Below, piece after piece: positions 11,327 to 22,842 of a stretch of 64,000 nt of DNA. Below the pieces are notes generated by a model. The model ran no database searches, was not told the origin of the DNA, and saw nothing but the letters and a program-made list of their open reading frames with translations. The translations under genes and the position numbers were made by a program. Source of the DNA: Artocarpus heterophyllus (lineage: Eukaryota; Streptophyta; Magnoliopsida; Rosales; Moraceae); the NCBI GenBank assembly GCA_025403435.1, contig CM046330.1, positions 28,965,713 through 29,029,712 on the forward strand, written 5' to 3'. How positions within the stretch are numbered: position 1 is the stretch's first letter; the number at the start of each line of letters is the position of its first letter.

Positions 11327-14320
11327 TGTAACGCCCCTTAATTCGGACGTCACAGATATCGTTACATACTTACATTCATACATGCTTAAATAATTAAACT
11401 CATAGATAATATCAACTCAATCGTACTATAGATTTAAAAAGTACTTAAACTTACATTACCAGGATCCATTCATACGTTTTTTTTTTTTACTTAACGTTGT
11501 TTCGAAGAACATAGTTTAATTTTATTCCATAACATAATTTATTCGTTTATACTTAAATTATTCATGAACTTATTTAATAATATTTGATAATCAAATAGTA
11601 AAATCAAGACTTATTAAAATCTCACATTAAATCTCTTTGATCATCACATCTTTGAAATCCACTTATTCCCACGGTTCGGCAGGCCGAACTTGGGACTTCG
11701 GCAAGCCGAACAACATCGGCAAGCCGGAGCGTCTTCCACCGGCAGGCCGGCAGAAGCTTTGTAATTCGGACCAAAAATTCATCCAGGTTTGGCAGGCCGA
11801 AAAATATATCGGTCGGCCGAACTTCTGGTCTTCGGCAGGCCGTCCGAGACCAAATCTACTTTGGAAAAAAAATTTAAAACGTTCTAACTTTACGTAAAAT
11901 ATAGCGAAAGTTCATATTTCATAAAAAAAATGATAAAATAACTTATAAAACCATAATATAAGTGTTCTTAAAAAAAAAAACTCAACATATAATATGTTCA
12001 AAATATATAATTTTATTAAATTATAAATTCATTTCTTCTTGGCGTGCTTTCGGTTACAATTCATCGTTCATGTTGCTCACACGCCGTTCCATGTCCTCCA
12101 CCTATTCCATGACTCTCTTACCCTTATCTGCAACATGACATATAAAACATGAATAAGCTAATGCTTAGTAAGTACATAAAATTCTCACAATTTAAAACAT
12201 TTCATAAACATCATCATCATCATCATTGTCATCGTATCATAAAAGTGCCTTAAGCACAATTTCATAGAAACATATCTTTCATAATATTGACCATTTTAAA
12301 ATTTATTCCATATATATATATATATATTTTTTATTATATTCTTAAGGGCCCAAGTGTTGCACCTTAAACATCATCATTGGCGCGCCGTCATGAGAGGAGA
12401 AGGGTAGCTAACCCCAAACCAAACATGACGTCATAACATATCATTTTATAATATTGGGTGTGCAACACTTATTAGGTGATACATATATACATAATTTTCA
12501 TACTTTGAAACATACCATAATCATCATACATGCATAACTTTAAATCATGAAAAACTTTTCATAAGAAATCCTTTAAGAAAAATCATCATAAAATCATCAT
12601 GAAAATCCTTGTAAACATATCATTAAACCTTGAAAAAGGTCATGTTGCAGGTGAGAATGTACTTACTTTATCGATAGCTTACTTAACCTTAATATTGCAC
12701 TTGGTGACGACACCGCGGTCTTGTTGTGCTCGCTTCCTTAAGTGTCCATGCCATATATCCATTTTAAGATGCAATAAAAAAAATCAATACTTATCATAAA
12801 ATATCCATACACTCATCTCATATTTTAAATATTATTCAAAACCCTACATCTAAACATAATTATCTTTTAAATAAAACATTTTTGAACAATATATATATTT
12901 ATATTTTAATTCAAAACTTCATACAAGCATCATATTATCATGCATGAAATTATTTTTTTATTATCATAAAATCTTTTAAACATACATAACATTTTATAAT
13001 CAAAAATCCAGAAATAACATTTATTAAAACATTTCATAATCATAAAATACATTCATCTTACATACTCATACATAAGCATAATTAACAACTTTTCACGAAA
13101 ACATCATTCTTTACCTATTGAATAATCATTACATTTTTCATACCTTCAAAATTAAACAGTAACATTTTACTGTGAGAGGTAGAAGACATAAATATTCATT
13201 TTTCATAAAACGTTAAAATGACATAAAACGTGAAGAGACATCACACATAACAAAATACAATACCTAAAGAAGACATTGTAGACGAAATTTGAAGAGGAGA
13301 ACATCTTTTTACATTTACCAAAAAAAACTGAATTCATACCTTGAAGTTTCTTCTCGAAATTCTTGAATTCGATCAACGAAACAAGACTTCTCTCTTTTTT
13401 TTTTTTTTTTTACAATATGCTCAGAAAATTTCCGTGGAAGAGAGAAAGAAATTTCGTGAGGAAGAGAAGAGGAAGAGAAGTGAAAGAATGTCTCAGAAAT
13501 TTTTGAGAGGCAAAACGTGTGAAGGAGAGAAAATAATGAAAAAGGAAACGTTAAAATTTTTAACGCAATAAACACCATTGATGGGAATTCAATTCCCTTC
13601 ATTAAGTCAGAAAAATTCTGACTGTTGGGGGCGTGACGTGAGGCGTGAGAGGAGGAAAAGAAAATAATGAGAGAACGTCTCAGAACCGAGAAAAATTATT
13701 TGAGGAAAGAGCGTAAATTTTTTTTTTTTTAACATAATGTGTATAATAAAAAGTCATTACTTTTCATTAAGTCAGAAATTTCTGACTATGAAGAAAGTGA
13801 TTGGCGTGGGAAAGGAGGAGAATAGAAAAGGAAGGTCAAACATCATCAATCTTACCTTAACTTACCTTCTAAAAATAGGAAACCTCTTAATATAATACAA
13901 ATCTAATCTTTTAATTTCCTTAACTGATAAAAACATTCCATTATTATGCCAATTAATCACATTAATTCACCCAATTAACGTAATTAACTCAGTCATAACT
14001 CTGGAGAGATTTCTGCTGACTGTTTGTCAGCTTTGTTCGGCCTGCCGATTTTCCTTCTTCGGCCTGCCGATCTGTCATTAAATGCCATAACATAAAACAT
14101 TCACACATCATTACATCATAAATGATCATATATTTATAATTTCACATGAACACTAGAGCACAACGATTCCATGCGGTCGTCACCTGTCACAAATCTTGAC
14201 ATAAAAAGTTAGTAACATGCACATCACATATCATATCATATAACGTTATTTATTAATAACATTCCTTAATAGCGTTACTAACTTAACGTGGTCTGTTATA
14301 TAAAATAGGCGGGTGTTACA
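11327..14320 (-). repeat. 3' LTR of inner element (left copy)
   Basis: Bounded by TGTAACGCCCC at 11327 and GGGTGTTACA at 14320. Nearly identical to 19197-22185. It contains the GC-rich motif array at 11672-11850, a further pair of CGGCCTGCCGA motifs near 14038-14070, TA microsatellites near 12311-12328, and homopolymer tracts at 11479-11488 and 13397-13410. Several open frames here are LTR sequence with no protein similarity. Confidence 0.93.
11672..11850. repeat. GC-rich array of CGGCAGGCCG-type motifs (inner LTR)
   Basis: Seven imperfect copies, including TTCGGCAGGCCGAAC, TTCGGCAAGCCGAAC, ATCGGCAAGCCGGA, ACCGGCAGGCCGGC and ATCGGTCGGCCGAAC, spaced 15-35 bp apart. The equivalent in the other LTR is 19549-19720. 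The rest of this LTR does not resemble the outer element's LTR. Confidence 0.75.
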
Positions 14321-14334
14321 ATTCTCCCCACCTT
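14321..14334 (-). promoter_or_regulatory. Polypurine tract of inner element
   Basis: On the minus strand AAGGTGGGGAGAAT abuts the 3' LTR, the expected position for the plus-strand primer of reverse transcription. Confidence 0.8.
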
Positions 14335-14356
14335 ATAAAAGTTTCATCCTCGAAAC

Positions 14357-15772
14357 TTAGAACAAATGTGGATACAAAACTTTCATGTCATCTTCACGTT
14401 CCCATGTAGCTTCTTCAACTTGCTGATTTCGCCATAACACCTTGACCAATGGAATTTCTTTATTCCTCAAAGTCCTGGTTTTTCGATCGAGTATCTTCAT
14501 TGGCTTTTCTTCATAACTTAGGTCTTCTCGTATCTCGATCACTTGTGGCTCAATCACATGCGTAGGGTCCGGAACATACTTCTTCAGCATGGAGACATGA
14601 AATACATCGTGTATTGCGGACATTTCAGATGGCAACTTCAGCTGATAAGCTACTTTGCCTATTTGTTTAACAATTTCATAAGGACCGATGAATCTTGGGC
14701 TTAACTTGCTTTTCTTCCCAAACCTCATAACCCCTTTCATTGGTGCAACTTTCAAGAACACATATTCGCCTACAGCGAACTCTAAAGGTCTTCTTCTTTT
14801 GTCAGCATAACTCTTTTGACGGCTTTGAGCAGTCTCTATTCTTCTTCTTATCAACTTTATCATCTCAGAAGTTTCATTTACAAAGTCGGTTCTTTCAGCA
14901 TCAACACTTTCCATCAACTTCTTTTCACCAGCTTCGTGCCAACATATAGGTGACCTGCATTTCCGTCCATACAGTGCTTCATATGGTGCCATTCCAATTG
15001 TCGCCTGAAAGCTGTTGTTGTAAGCAAACTCTGCTAATGGTAACATTTTACACCAGCTGGTCTTAAAATCGAGAGAACATGCCCGTAGCATATCTTCTAA
15101 AATCAAGTTCGTCCTCTCTGTTTGGCCGTCAGTCTGAGGATGAAAAGCTGTACTGAAATGAAGCCTGGTTCCCATTGCATTCTGGACACTTTTCGAAAAT
15201 TTAGATGTGAACCTACCATCACGATCTGAGATAATTGACTTGGGAATCCCAGGTAGTCGTACAATCTCCTTAACATAGAGTTCCGCTAATCATTCCATGG
15301 AATAAGTGATCTTAATAGGAATGAAATGCGCCGTCTTCGTCAGCCGATCCACAATTACCCAAATTGCATCATAGCCGTTCGTAGTTCTGGGTAAGCCGGT
15401 AATGAAATCCATTACTATTTCCTCCCATTTTCATTCCGGTATTTGAATAGACTGTAGTTCACCACCAGGTTTCTGGTGTTCAGCCTTTACTTGCTGACAT
15501 GTCATACATTTCTTCACATACTTTGCAACATCACGTTTCATTCCAAACCACCAAAAGTTACCCTTTAGATCATTATACATCTTCGTTGCACCTGGATGAA
15601 TAGAGTAAGGAGTGTCATGAATTTCTGCCAAGATCCTCTCCCTTAAATTATCAACATTGGGAACACATAAACGATCCTTAAGGTACAGAGTTTCGTCATC
15701 AGCAATACGAAACTCTTGACATTTTCCCTCTTTTATTTCATGCTTAATCCTTACAAGGCTCACGTCGTCATC
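14357..15772 (-). pseudogene. Inner element integrase with chromodomain-like tail
   Basis: This C-terminal part of pol inserts the cDNA into the genome. It lies in the same frame as the upstream polymerase. An intact HHCC zinc-binding region (EIHDTPYSIHPGATKMY, then CMTCQQ) is followed by the DDE core, including FHPQTDGQTERTNLILEDML with the catalytic Glu. A GPYEIVKQIGKVAYQLKLP beta-barrel region, DVFHVSMLKKYVPDP, and a chromodomain-like IPLVKVLW...EATWE ending at 14357 follow. Two TGA stops interrupt it, at 15431-15433 (where a Trp is usual) and 15290-15292 (where Lys/Arg is usual). Both fit single G-to-A or C-to-T changes. Confidence 0.9.
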
Positions 15773-17830
15773 TTACTTACTCCGAATTTCGTCATACATT
15801 GTCGGAGCAAGAGAGAGTGCTGATAGTTGACCTGCTATAAGTTCTAAACCGAAGTCTAAAATTTCCTTCCTTAAAGGTGGAGACATTGCTTGCATAGACA
15901 TCAATGTGGCAACTGACTTCCTACTTAAAGCATCAGCTACTCGGTTAGCTTTACCAGGATGATAAAGGATTTCACAGTCATAATCCTTCACCAACTCTAG
16001 CCATCTTCGTTGTCTCGTGTTCAGGTCTTTTTGCATGAAGAAATACTTCAGACTTTGATGATCAGTGAATATCTTGCATTGGACCCCATATAAATAGTGT
16101 CTCCATATCTTTAATGCAAAGATGACTGCTGCTAACTCAAGGTCATGAGTAGGATAGTTCTTTTCGTAATCCTTTAGTTGCCTTGAAGCATAAGCAATCA
16201 CCTTTTCATTTTGCATCAATACAGCTCCTAGGCCCATCTTGGATGCATCACTATAGATTACGAACCCATCATTTCCCTCAGGAATTGCCAACACTGGAGC
16301 CGTCGTTAATCTTTTCTTCAACTCTTGAAAACTCTTTTCACATGCATCCGTCCATTCATACTTCCTTCCTTTGCGAGTTAAGTTCGTGAGTGGAGCTGCT
16401 ATCTTGGAGAAATCTTCTACGAATCTCCGATAGTAACCTGCTAGACCCAAGAAACTCCTTATTTCACTTGCATTCATCGGTTGCTTCCAATTGAGTACAG
16501 CTTCTACTTTAGTAGGGTCTACCATTATCCCATCCTTTGAAATGACATGCCCTAGGAATGACACTTTATCAAGCCAAAACTCGCATTTAGAGAACTTAGC
16601 ATAAAGCTGGTGTCTTCTTAAAGTCTCCAGCACGATCCTTAAATGCTCCTCATGCTCTTCCTGACTCTTCGAGTAGACAAGAATATCGTCGATAAATACA
16701 ACAACAAATTTATCGAGAAAATCCTTGAATACCCTGTTCATTAAATCCATAAAGGCAGCAGGTGCATTCGTCAAACCGAAAGGCATAACCACAAATTCAT
16801 GGTGACCATACCTCGACCTGAACGCAGTCTTGGGGATATCTCCTTCTTTAATCTTCAACTGGTGATACCCTGATCGTAGATCAATTTTTGAGAACACCGA
16901 TGCACCCTTGAGCTGATCAAACAAATCATCAATTCGAGGCAACGGATACTTGTTCTTGATCGTCACCTTGTTCAGTTCTCTGTAGTCGATGCAGAGTCTC
17001 ATAGTGCCATCCTTCTTTTTCACAAATAAGACTGGTGCACCCCACGGTGAGTGACTTGGCCTGATAAATCCTTTGTCAAGCAGCTCCTTTAATTGCGTGT
17101 GAAGCTCCTTTAATTCTGCCGGGGCCATTCTGTAAGGAGCTTTAGAGATTGGTTCGGTGCCTGGAGCGAGCTCAATCTCGAATTCAACTTCTCTTTCTGG
17201 CGGTAGACTCGTCAGATCATCAGGAAACACATCTTCATATTTATGAACAACATGCACATCTTTAATTCTTGTCTTTCCTTCTTGGCTTTTGTCTACAACA
17301 TTTGCCAGATAGCCCATACAGCCACTTGCTAACAGCTTCCTTGCTTTCATTGCCGATAAAAACATGTGGGGTTTCTTCCTGGTCTCGCCAACATAAACAA
17401 ATTTATGATCACCTTCAGGATGGAAGATCACCTTTCGTTTCCGGCATTCGATCGCGGCATTATACTTGCTTAGGAAATCCATCCCAAGAATCATGTCATA
17501 GTCATGCATGTCGATCACAGTGAGGTCGATGAAAAGTTCCCTATCAGAAATCCATAGGGGTACTGCACGCAAACAATGCGTGGATAATATCACTTCCCCG
17601 GAGGGTAGTGTCGTAATGAATCCCTGTCTCATTGGCTCTAAACGAACCCCTAACTTCCTAGCATGTGACATAGACACAAAAGAATGCGTGGCACCCGTAT
17701 CAAAAAGAACATAAACATCATTACATAAGCTTGTTATCTGACCTGTGACCACATTGGAGGCTTCTGCAGCCACTTGTTCCTTTGTCATGGTATAGATTCG
17801 GGCATTCGTTGGTGGGGCTTCAAGTCTCCC
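15773..17830 (-). CDS. pol: Inner element protease, reverse transcriptase and RNase H
   Basis: This open stretch of the gag-pol frame carries the protease motif [13 protein letters not shown] (catalytic Asp at 17699-17701) and [13 protein letters not shown]. The reverse transcriptase follows, with [35 protein letters not shown] and active site [11 protein letters not shown] near 16683-16700, then [20 protein letters not shown]. RNase H comes next, with [20 protein letters not shown] near 16250 and [19 protein letters not shown] near 16140. All catalytic motifs seen are intact. It ends at TAA 15773-15775; the same frame continues into integrase, so that stop is probably a late mutation (CAA to TAA). 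Confidence 0.92.
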   Translation of the reverse strand, partial: GRLEAPPTNARIYTMTKEQVAAEASNVVTGQITSLCNDVYVLFDTGATHSFVSMSHARKLGVRLEPMRQGFITTLPSGEVILSTHCLRAVPLWISDRELFIDLTVIDMHDYDMILGMDFLSKYNAAIECRKRKVIFHPEGDHKFVYVGETRKKPHMFLSAMKARKLLASGCMGYLANVVDKSQEGKTRIKDVHVVHKYEDVFPDDLTSLPPEREVEFEIELAPGTEPISKAPYRMAPAELKELHTQLKELLDKGFIRPSHSPWGAPVLFVKKKDGTMRLCIDYRELNKVTIKNKYPLPRIDDLFDQLKGASVFSKIDLRSGYHQLKIKEGDIPKTAFRSRYGHHEFVVMPFGLTNAPAAFMDLMNRVFKDFLDKFVVVFIDDILVYSKSQEEHEEHLRIVLETLRRHQLYAKFSKCEFWLDKVSFLGHVISKDGIMVDPTKVEAVLNWKQPMNASEIRSFLGLAGYYRRFVEDFSKIAAPLTNLTRKGRKYEWTDACEKSFQELKKRLTTAPVLAIPEGNDGFVIYSDASKMGLGAVLMQNEKVIAYASRQLKDYEKNYPTHDLELAAVIFALKIWRHYLYGVQCKIFTDHQSLKYFFMQKDLNTRQRRWLELVKDYDCEILYHPGKANRVADALSRKSVATLMSMQAMSPPLRKEILDFGLELIAGQLSALSLAPTMYDEIRSK

Positions 17831-18988
17831 TTGACAAATTAGTGGCCCTTCAAGGGAGGCTTGCATCTGATGCAGCTGGGCCTGAGGAGTAGGTCTCTGT
17901 GGGGCATTGGCATTTATCAATTTGGGGCAATTCTTTACGAAATGATCTTCACGCCCACATATGAAACATTGGTTCGTTCCCAGTCGACATTCCCCCGGAT
18001 GCTTCTTTCCACATTTGGCACATGGTTGGAATCGCCTGTCATTATTGTTGCGCTGACCATCATTGTGCCTTTTGTTGTCTTGGCCCTGCTGTTGTTGAGG
18101 ATTGCCCTTCCTCTTATTGTTTCTCCAGTTTTGACTGTTGTTGTTGCTGTTGTTGTTGTTCCTGTGGGAAGGACGGTTCTGGCTATTAGCATTGTTGGCT
18201 TGCTGGTTGGGCTGAGGCTGATTCCTTCTTAACTTTGACAAATGGAACTCAGCACGTTGGGCCCTCATAACAACCTGCTCTTGGGTCCTTGGCGGACTTT
18301 CCCCATCAACAATTGCAGCAATGTCTGGTCTAAGGGCTCTTATCAACCTTCTGACCCTTTCATCTTCATTCATAACCATCCCTGGACACAGACGAGCAAG
18401 TTGATCAAACTTTGTCACCACATCAGTGACTGTCATATCCCCCTGACGTAAGCTTTCGAACTCCTCATAATGTTTCCTCGTAACATTCATGTGGAAGAAC
18501 TTCGTGTTGAACTCGTGAACAAAGTCAACCCATGACATTTCTTCAACACTTCTGCTCTGTTCGATGCCATCCCACCATATCCTGGCCTCCATAGTAAGGC
18601 AGTACGAGGCACAGAGGACCTTTTCATTATCCGTGAAATCCATGAGTCGTAAGGTAGCCTCAATTGTCTTTAACCATCCTTGAGCGACTAGCGGGTCCTT
18701 AGAACCCTCAAAGTCAGCTGGCTTAACTCTCTTCCATCTGACCAAAAGGGGTTCCTGATAGGCTGCTCTTGGTTCAGCAGCAGGAACTGGGACTTCATTT
18801 ACTTTTACTGGTGGCAGCGGAGGAGGAGGAGGCACATCATTACCTGGTTGTTCACCATTCTGGCTGTTGGCCCTTAATGCAGCTATTTCCCGTCGTTGAT
18901 CCTCCAACTACCTTTGTAGTTCAGCGATCATCGTCATAAGTCTCTCGTTAGTCTGGGTGCGGGTCTGCATTCTTCTATAGCCGTCCAT
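17831..18988 (-). CDS. gag: Inner element gag
   Basis: The most likely ATG is at 18988, 190 bp inside the primer site, but a TAG at 18908-18910 interrupts after 26 codons (it fits CAG to TAG); downstream the frame is open. The retrotransposon gag core ([50 protein letters not shown]) is followed by an Asn/Gln-rich basic linker and a pair of Cys-rich knuckles at about 17930-18020: [12 protein letters not shown], then [14 protein letters not shown]. The double knuckle differs from the single knuckle in the outer element, so the two are distinct families. Confidence 0.9.
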
Positions 18989-19179
18989 CGTAAATTTCCT
19001 AAAATAATAAGGACTTAAAATTCATCTTCGATTTATGAGACAGGTTTTCATTACAATGTCTTTAATCATTAAACATTCAAACCTTAATCTTATTATCATA
19101 CTTGCATCAGTACATCTAACAAACTTAATTGGAGGACTTGGATTGACGTGTGGCGATATGAATTGTAATCGAAAGATTT

Positions 19180-19191
19180 GCTCTGATACCA
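19180..19191 (-). promoter_or_regulatory. Primer binding site of inner element, tRNA-iMet type
   Basis: The minus strand reads TGGTATCAGAGC, 5 bp inside the 5' LTR edge (19197). It fixes the minus orientation of this element. Confidence 0.92.
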
Positions 19192-19196
19192 AAGCT

Positions 19197-22185
19197 TGTA
19201 ACACCCCTTAATTCGGACGTCACAGATATCGTTACATACTTACATTCATACATGCTTAAATAATTAAACTCATAGATAATATCAACTCAATCGTACTATA
19301 GATTTTAAAAGTACTTAAACTTACGTTACCAGGATCCATTCATACGTTTTTTTTTTTTTACTTAACGTTGTTTCGAAGAACATAGTTTAATTTTATTCCA
19401 TAACATAATTTATTCGTTTATACTTAAATTATTCATGAACTTATTTAATAATATTTGATAATCAAATAGTAAAATCAAGACTTATTAAAATCTCACATTA
19501 AATCTCTTTGATCATCACATCTTTGAAATCCACTTATTCCCACGGTTCGGCAGGCCGAACTTGGGACTTCGGCAAGCCGAACAACATCGGCAAGCCGGAG
19601 CGTCTTCCACCGGCAGGCCGGCAGAAGCTTTGTAATTCGGACCAAAAATTCATCCAGGTTCGGCAGGCAAAAAAATATATCGGTCGGCCGAACTTCTGGT
19701 CTTCGGCAGGCCGTCCGAGACCAAATCTACTTTGGAAAAAAAATTTAAAACGTTCTAACTTTACGTAAAATATAGCGAAAGTTCATATTTCATAAAAAAA
19801 ATGATAAAATAACTTATAAAACCATAATATAAGTGTTCTTAAAAAAAAAAACTCAACATATAATATGTTCAAAATATATAATTTTATTAAATCATAAATT
19901 CATTTCTTCTTGGCGTGCTTCCGGTTACAATTCATCGTTCATGTTGCTCACACGCCGTTCCATGTCCTCCACCTATTCCATGACTCTCTTACCCTTATCT
20001 GCAACATGACATATAAAACATGAATAAGCTAATGCTTAGTAAGTACATAAAATTCTCACAATTTAAAACATTTCATAAACATCATCATCATCATCATTGT
20101 CATCGTATCATAAAAGTGCCTTAAGCACAATTTCATAGAAACATATCTTTCATAATATTGACCATTTTAAAATTTATTCCATATATATATATATTTTTTT
20201 TACATTCTTAAGGGCCCAAGTGTTGCACCTTAAACATCATCATTGGCGCGCCGTCATGAGAGGAGAAGGGTAGCTAACCCCAAACCAAACATGACATCAT
20301 AACATATCATTTTATAATATTGGGTGTGCAACACTTATTAGGTGATACATATATACATAATTTTCATACTTTGAAACATACCATAATCATTATACATGCA
20401 TAACTTTAAATCATGAAAAACTTTTCATAAGAAATCCTTTAAGAAAAATCATCATAAAATCATCATGAAAATCCTTGTAAACATATCATTAAACCTTGAA
20501 AAAGTGTCATGTTGCAGGTGAGAATGTACTTACTTTATCGATAGCTTACTTAACCTTAATATTGCACTTGGTGACGACACCGCGGTCTTGTTGTGCTCGC
20601 TTCCTTAAGTGTCCATGCCATATATCCATTTTAAGATGCAATAAAAAAAATCAATACTTATCATAAAATATCCATACACTCATCTCATATTTTAAATATT
20701 ATTCAAAACCCTACATCTAAACATAATTATCTTTTAAATAAAACATTTTTGAACAATATATATATTTATATTTTAATTCAAAACTTCATACAAGCATCAT
20801 ATTATCATGCATGAAATTATTTTTTTATTATCATAAAATCTTTTAAACATACATAACATTTTATAATCAAAAATCCAGAAATAACATTTATTAAAACATT
20901 TCATAATCATAAAATACATTCATCTTACATACTCATACATAAGCATAATTAACAACTTTTCACGAAAACATCATTCTTTACCTATTGAATAATCATTACA
21001 TTTTTCATACCTTCAAAATTAAACAGTAACATTTTACTGTGAGAGGTAGAAGACATAAATATTCATTTTTCATAAAACGTTAAAATGACATAAAACGTGA
21101 AGAGACATCACACATAACAAAATACAATACCTAAAGAAGACATTGTAGACGAAATTTGAAGAGGAGAACATCTTTTTACATTTACCAAAAAAAACTGAAT
21201 TCATACCTTGAAGTTTCTTCTCGAAATTCTTGAATTCAATCAACGAAACAAGACTTCTCTCTTTTTTTTTTTTTTTTACAATATGCTCAGAAAATTTCCG
21301 TGGAAGAGAGAAAGAAATTTCGTGAGGAAGAGAAGAGGAAGAGAAGTGAAAGAATGTCTCAGAAATTTTTGAGAGGCAAAACGTGTGAAGGAGAGAAAAT
21401 AATGAAAAAGGAAACGTTAAAATTTTTAACGCAATAAACACCATTGATGGGAATTCAATTCCCTTCATTAAGTCAGAAAAATTCTGACTGTTGGGGGCGT
21501 GACGTGAGGCGTGAGAGGAGGAAAAGAAAATAATGAGAGAACGTCTCAGAACCGAGAAAAATTATTTGAGGAAAGAGCGTAAATTTTTTTTTTTTAACAT
21601 AATGTGTATAATAAAGAGTCATTACTCTTCATTAAGTCAGAAATTTCTGACTATGAAGAAAGTGATTGGCGTGGGAAAGGAGGAGAATAGAAAAGGAAGG
21701 TCAAACATCATCAATCTTACCTTAACTTACCTTCTAAAAATAGGAAACCTCTTAATATAATACAAATCTAATCTTTTAATTTCCTTAACTGATAAAAACA
21801 TTCCATTATTATGCCAATTAATCACATTAATTCACCCAATTAACGTAATTAACTCAGTCATAACTCTGGAGAGATTTCTGCTGACTGTTTGTCAGCTTTG
21901 TTCGGCCTGCCGATTTTCCTTCTTCGGCCTGCCGATCTGTCATTAAATGCCATAACATAAAACATTCACACATCATTACATCATAAATGATCATATATTT
22001 ATAATTTCACATGAACACTAGAGCACAACGATTCCATGCGGTCGTCACCTGTCACAAATCTTGACATAAAAAGTTAGTAACATGCACATCACATATCATA
22101 TCATATAACGTTATTTATTAATAACATTCCTTAATAGCGTTACTAACTTAACGTGGTCTGTTATATAAAATAGGCGGGTGTTACA
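19197..22185 (-). repeat. 5' LTR of inner element (right copy)
   Basis: Bounded by TGTAACACCCC at 19197 and GGGTGTTACA at 22185; the minus-strand copy carries the promoter for the gag-pol RNA. GC-rich motif array at 19549-19720 and two further motifs near 21899-21935. It differs from the left LTR by, for example, GCC/ACC at position 7-9 from the outer edge, an ACATTA/ACGTTA pair and TA-repeat length near 20180. Confidence 0.93.
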
Positions 22186-22842
22186 TGAAGATTGTGAGCT
22201 TGCTTTTCAGGAATTGAAGAACCGGTTGACTTCAGCTCCAGTGTTGGTTATTCCTAGCAGTGACGAGCCGTATGAGGTTTATGCTGATGCTTCAGGGCGC
22301 GGATTTGGATGCGTGTTGATGCAGCATGGACGTGTAGTTGCGTACGGATCGAGACAGCTATGACCTCACGATCGAAATTATCCTACTCACGATTTAGAGC
22401 TTGCGGCGGTGATTTACGCGCTGAAGATTTGGAGGTGTTACTTGTCTGGAGCGTCGTTTCAGGTCTTCTCCGATCATAAGAGTTTAAGGTATTTGTTTAC
22501 TCAGAGGGATCTTAACTTGAGGCAGTGCAGATGGGTAGAGTATATGGAGGATTATAATTTCACGTTGCAGTATCATCCTGGGAAAGCTAATGTGGTCGAG
22601 GACGCGCTTAGCAAAAGTCTTATGGGATTCTCGCTTGTTTGATTTTTGAGGACTGGAGCAGGGATGCGATAGTGAGTGAGTGTCGGCTACTGTATCATGA
22701 AGACGGTGATCGAGTTTCGTTATATCATGTGGAAGCGACTCCAGCTCTTGTTCGGATGGTGAAGCAAAGTCAGTGGCAGGATCGGCATTTGCAGGGGATT
22801 TGGTCGCGGATTCAGAACGGGGAGCAGTTTGAGGAATAGAGC
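22186..22842 (+). pseudogene. Outer element RNase H region (right half of split pol)
   Basis: Resumes immediately after the inner element, the duplicated TGAAG serving as the join. RNase H motifs are VYADASGRGFGCVLMQHGRV (Asp present), then [40 protein letters not shown] and [19 protein letters not shown] follows GSRQL near 22361, a frameshift lies near 22620-22640, and a TAG near 22837 separates it from the integrase frame. The linker VSLYHVEATPALVRMVKQSQ matches the usual spacer between RNase H and integrase. Confidence 0.87.

Larger units (their letters stand above)
11327..22185 (-). mobile_element. Inner Ty3/gypsy retrotransposon, Del/Tekay-like, nearly complete
   Basis: This 10.86-kb element inserted in the opposite orientation into the pol gene of the outer element. 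It has two ~2.99-kb LTRs (19197-22185 as 5' LTR, 11327-14320 as 3' LTR), a tRNA-iMet primer site, one continuous gag-pol frame (18988 to 14357) with in-frame stops but no detected frameshift, and a polypurine tract. By eye the LTRs differ by roughly a dozen substitutions plus a few homopolymer or TA-repeat length changes, so the insertion is young. The C-terminal IPLVKVLWRNQQVEEATWE is chromodomain-like. Confidence 0.94.

Noticed and set aside
15773..18907. Start of the 1044-codon frame at 18907
   Set aside because: 18905-18907 is TTG, not ATG, just after a TAG. The likely original ATG is at 18988 in the same frame.
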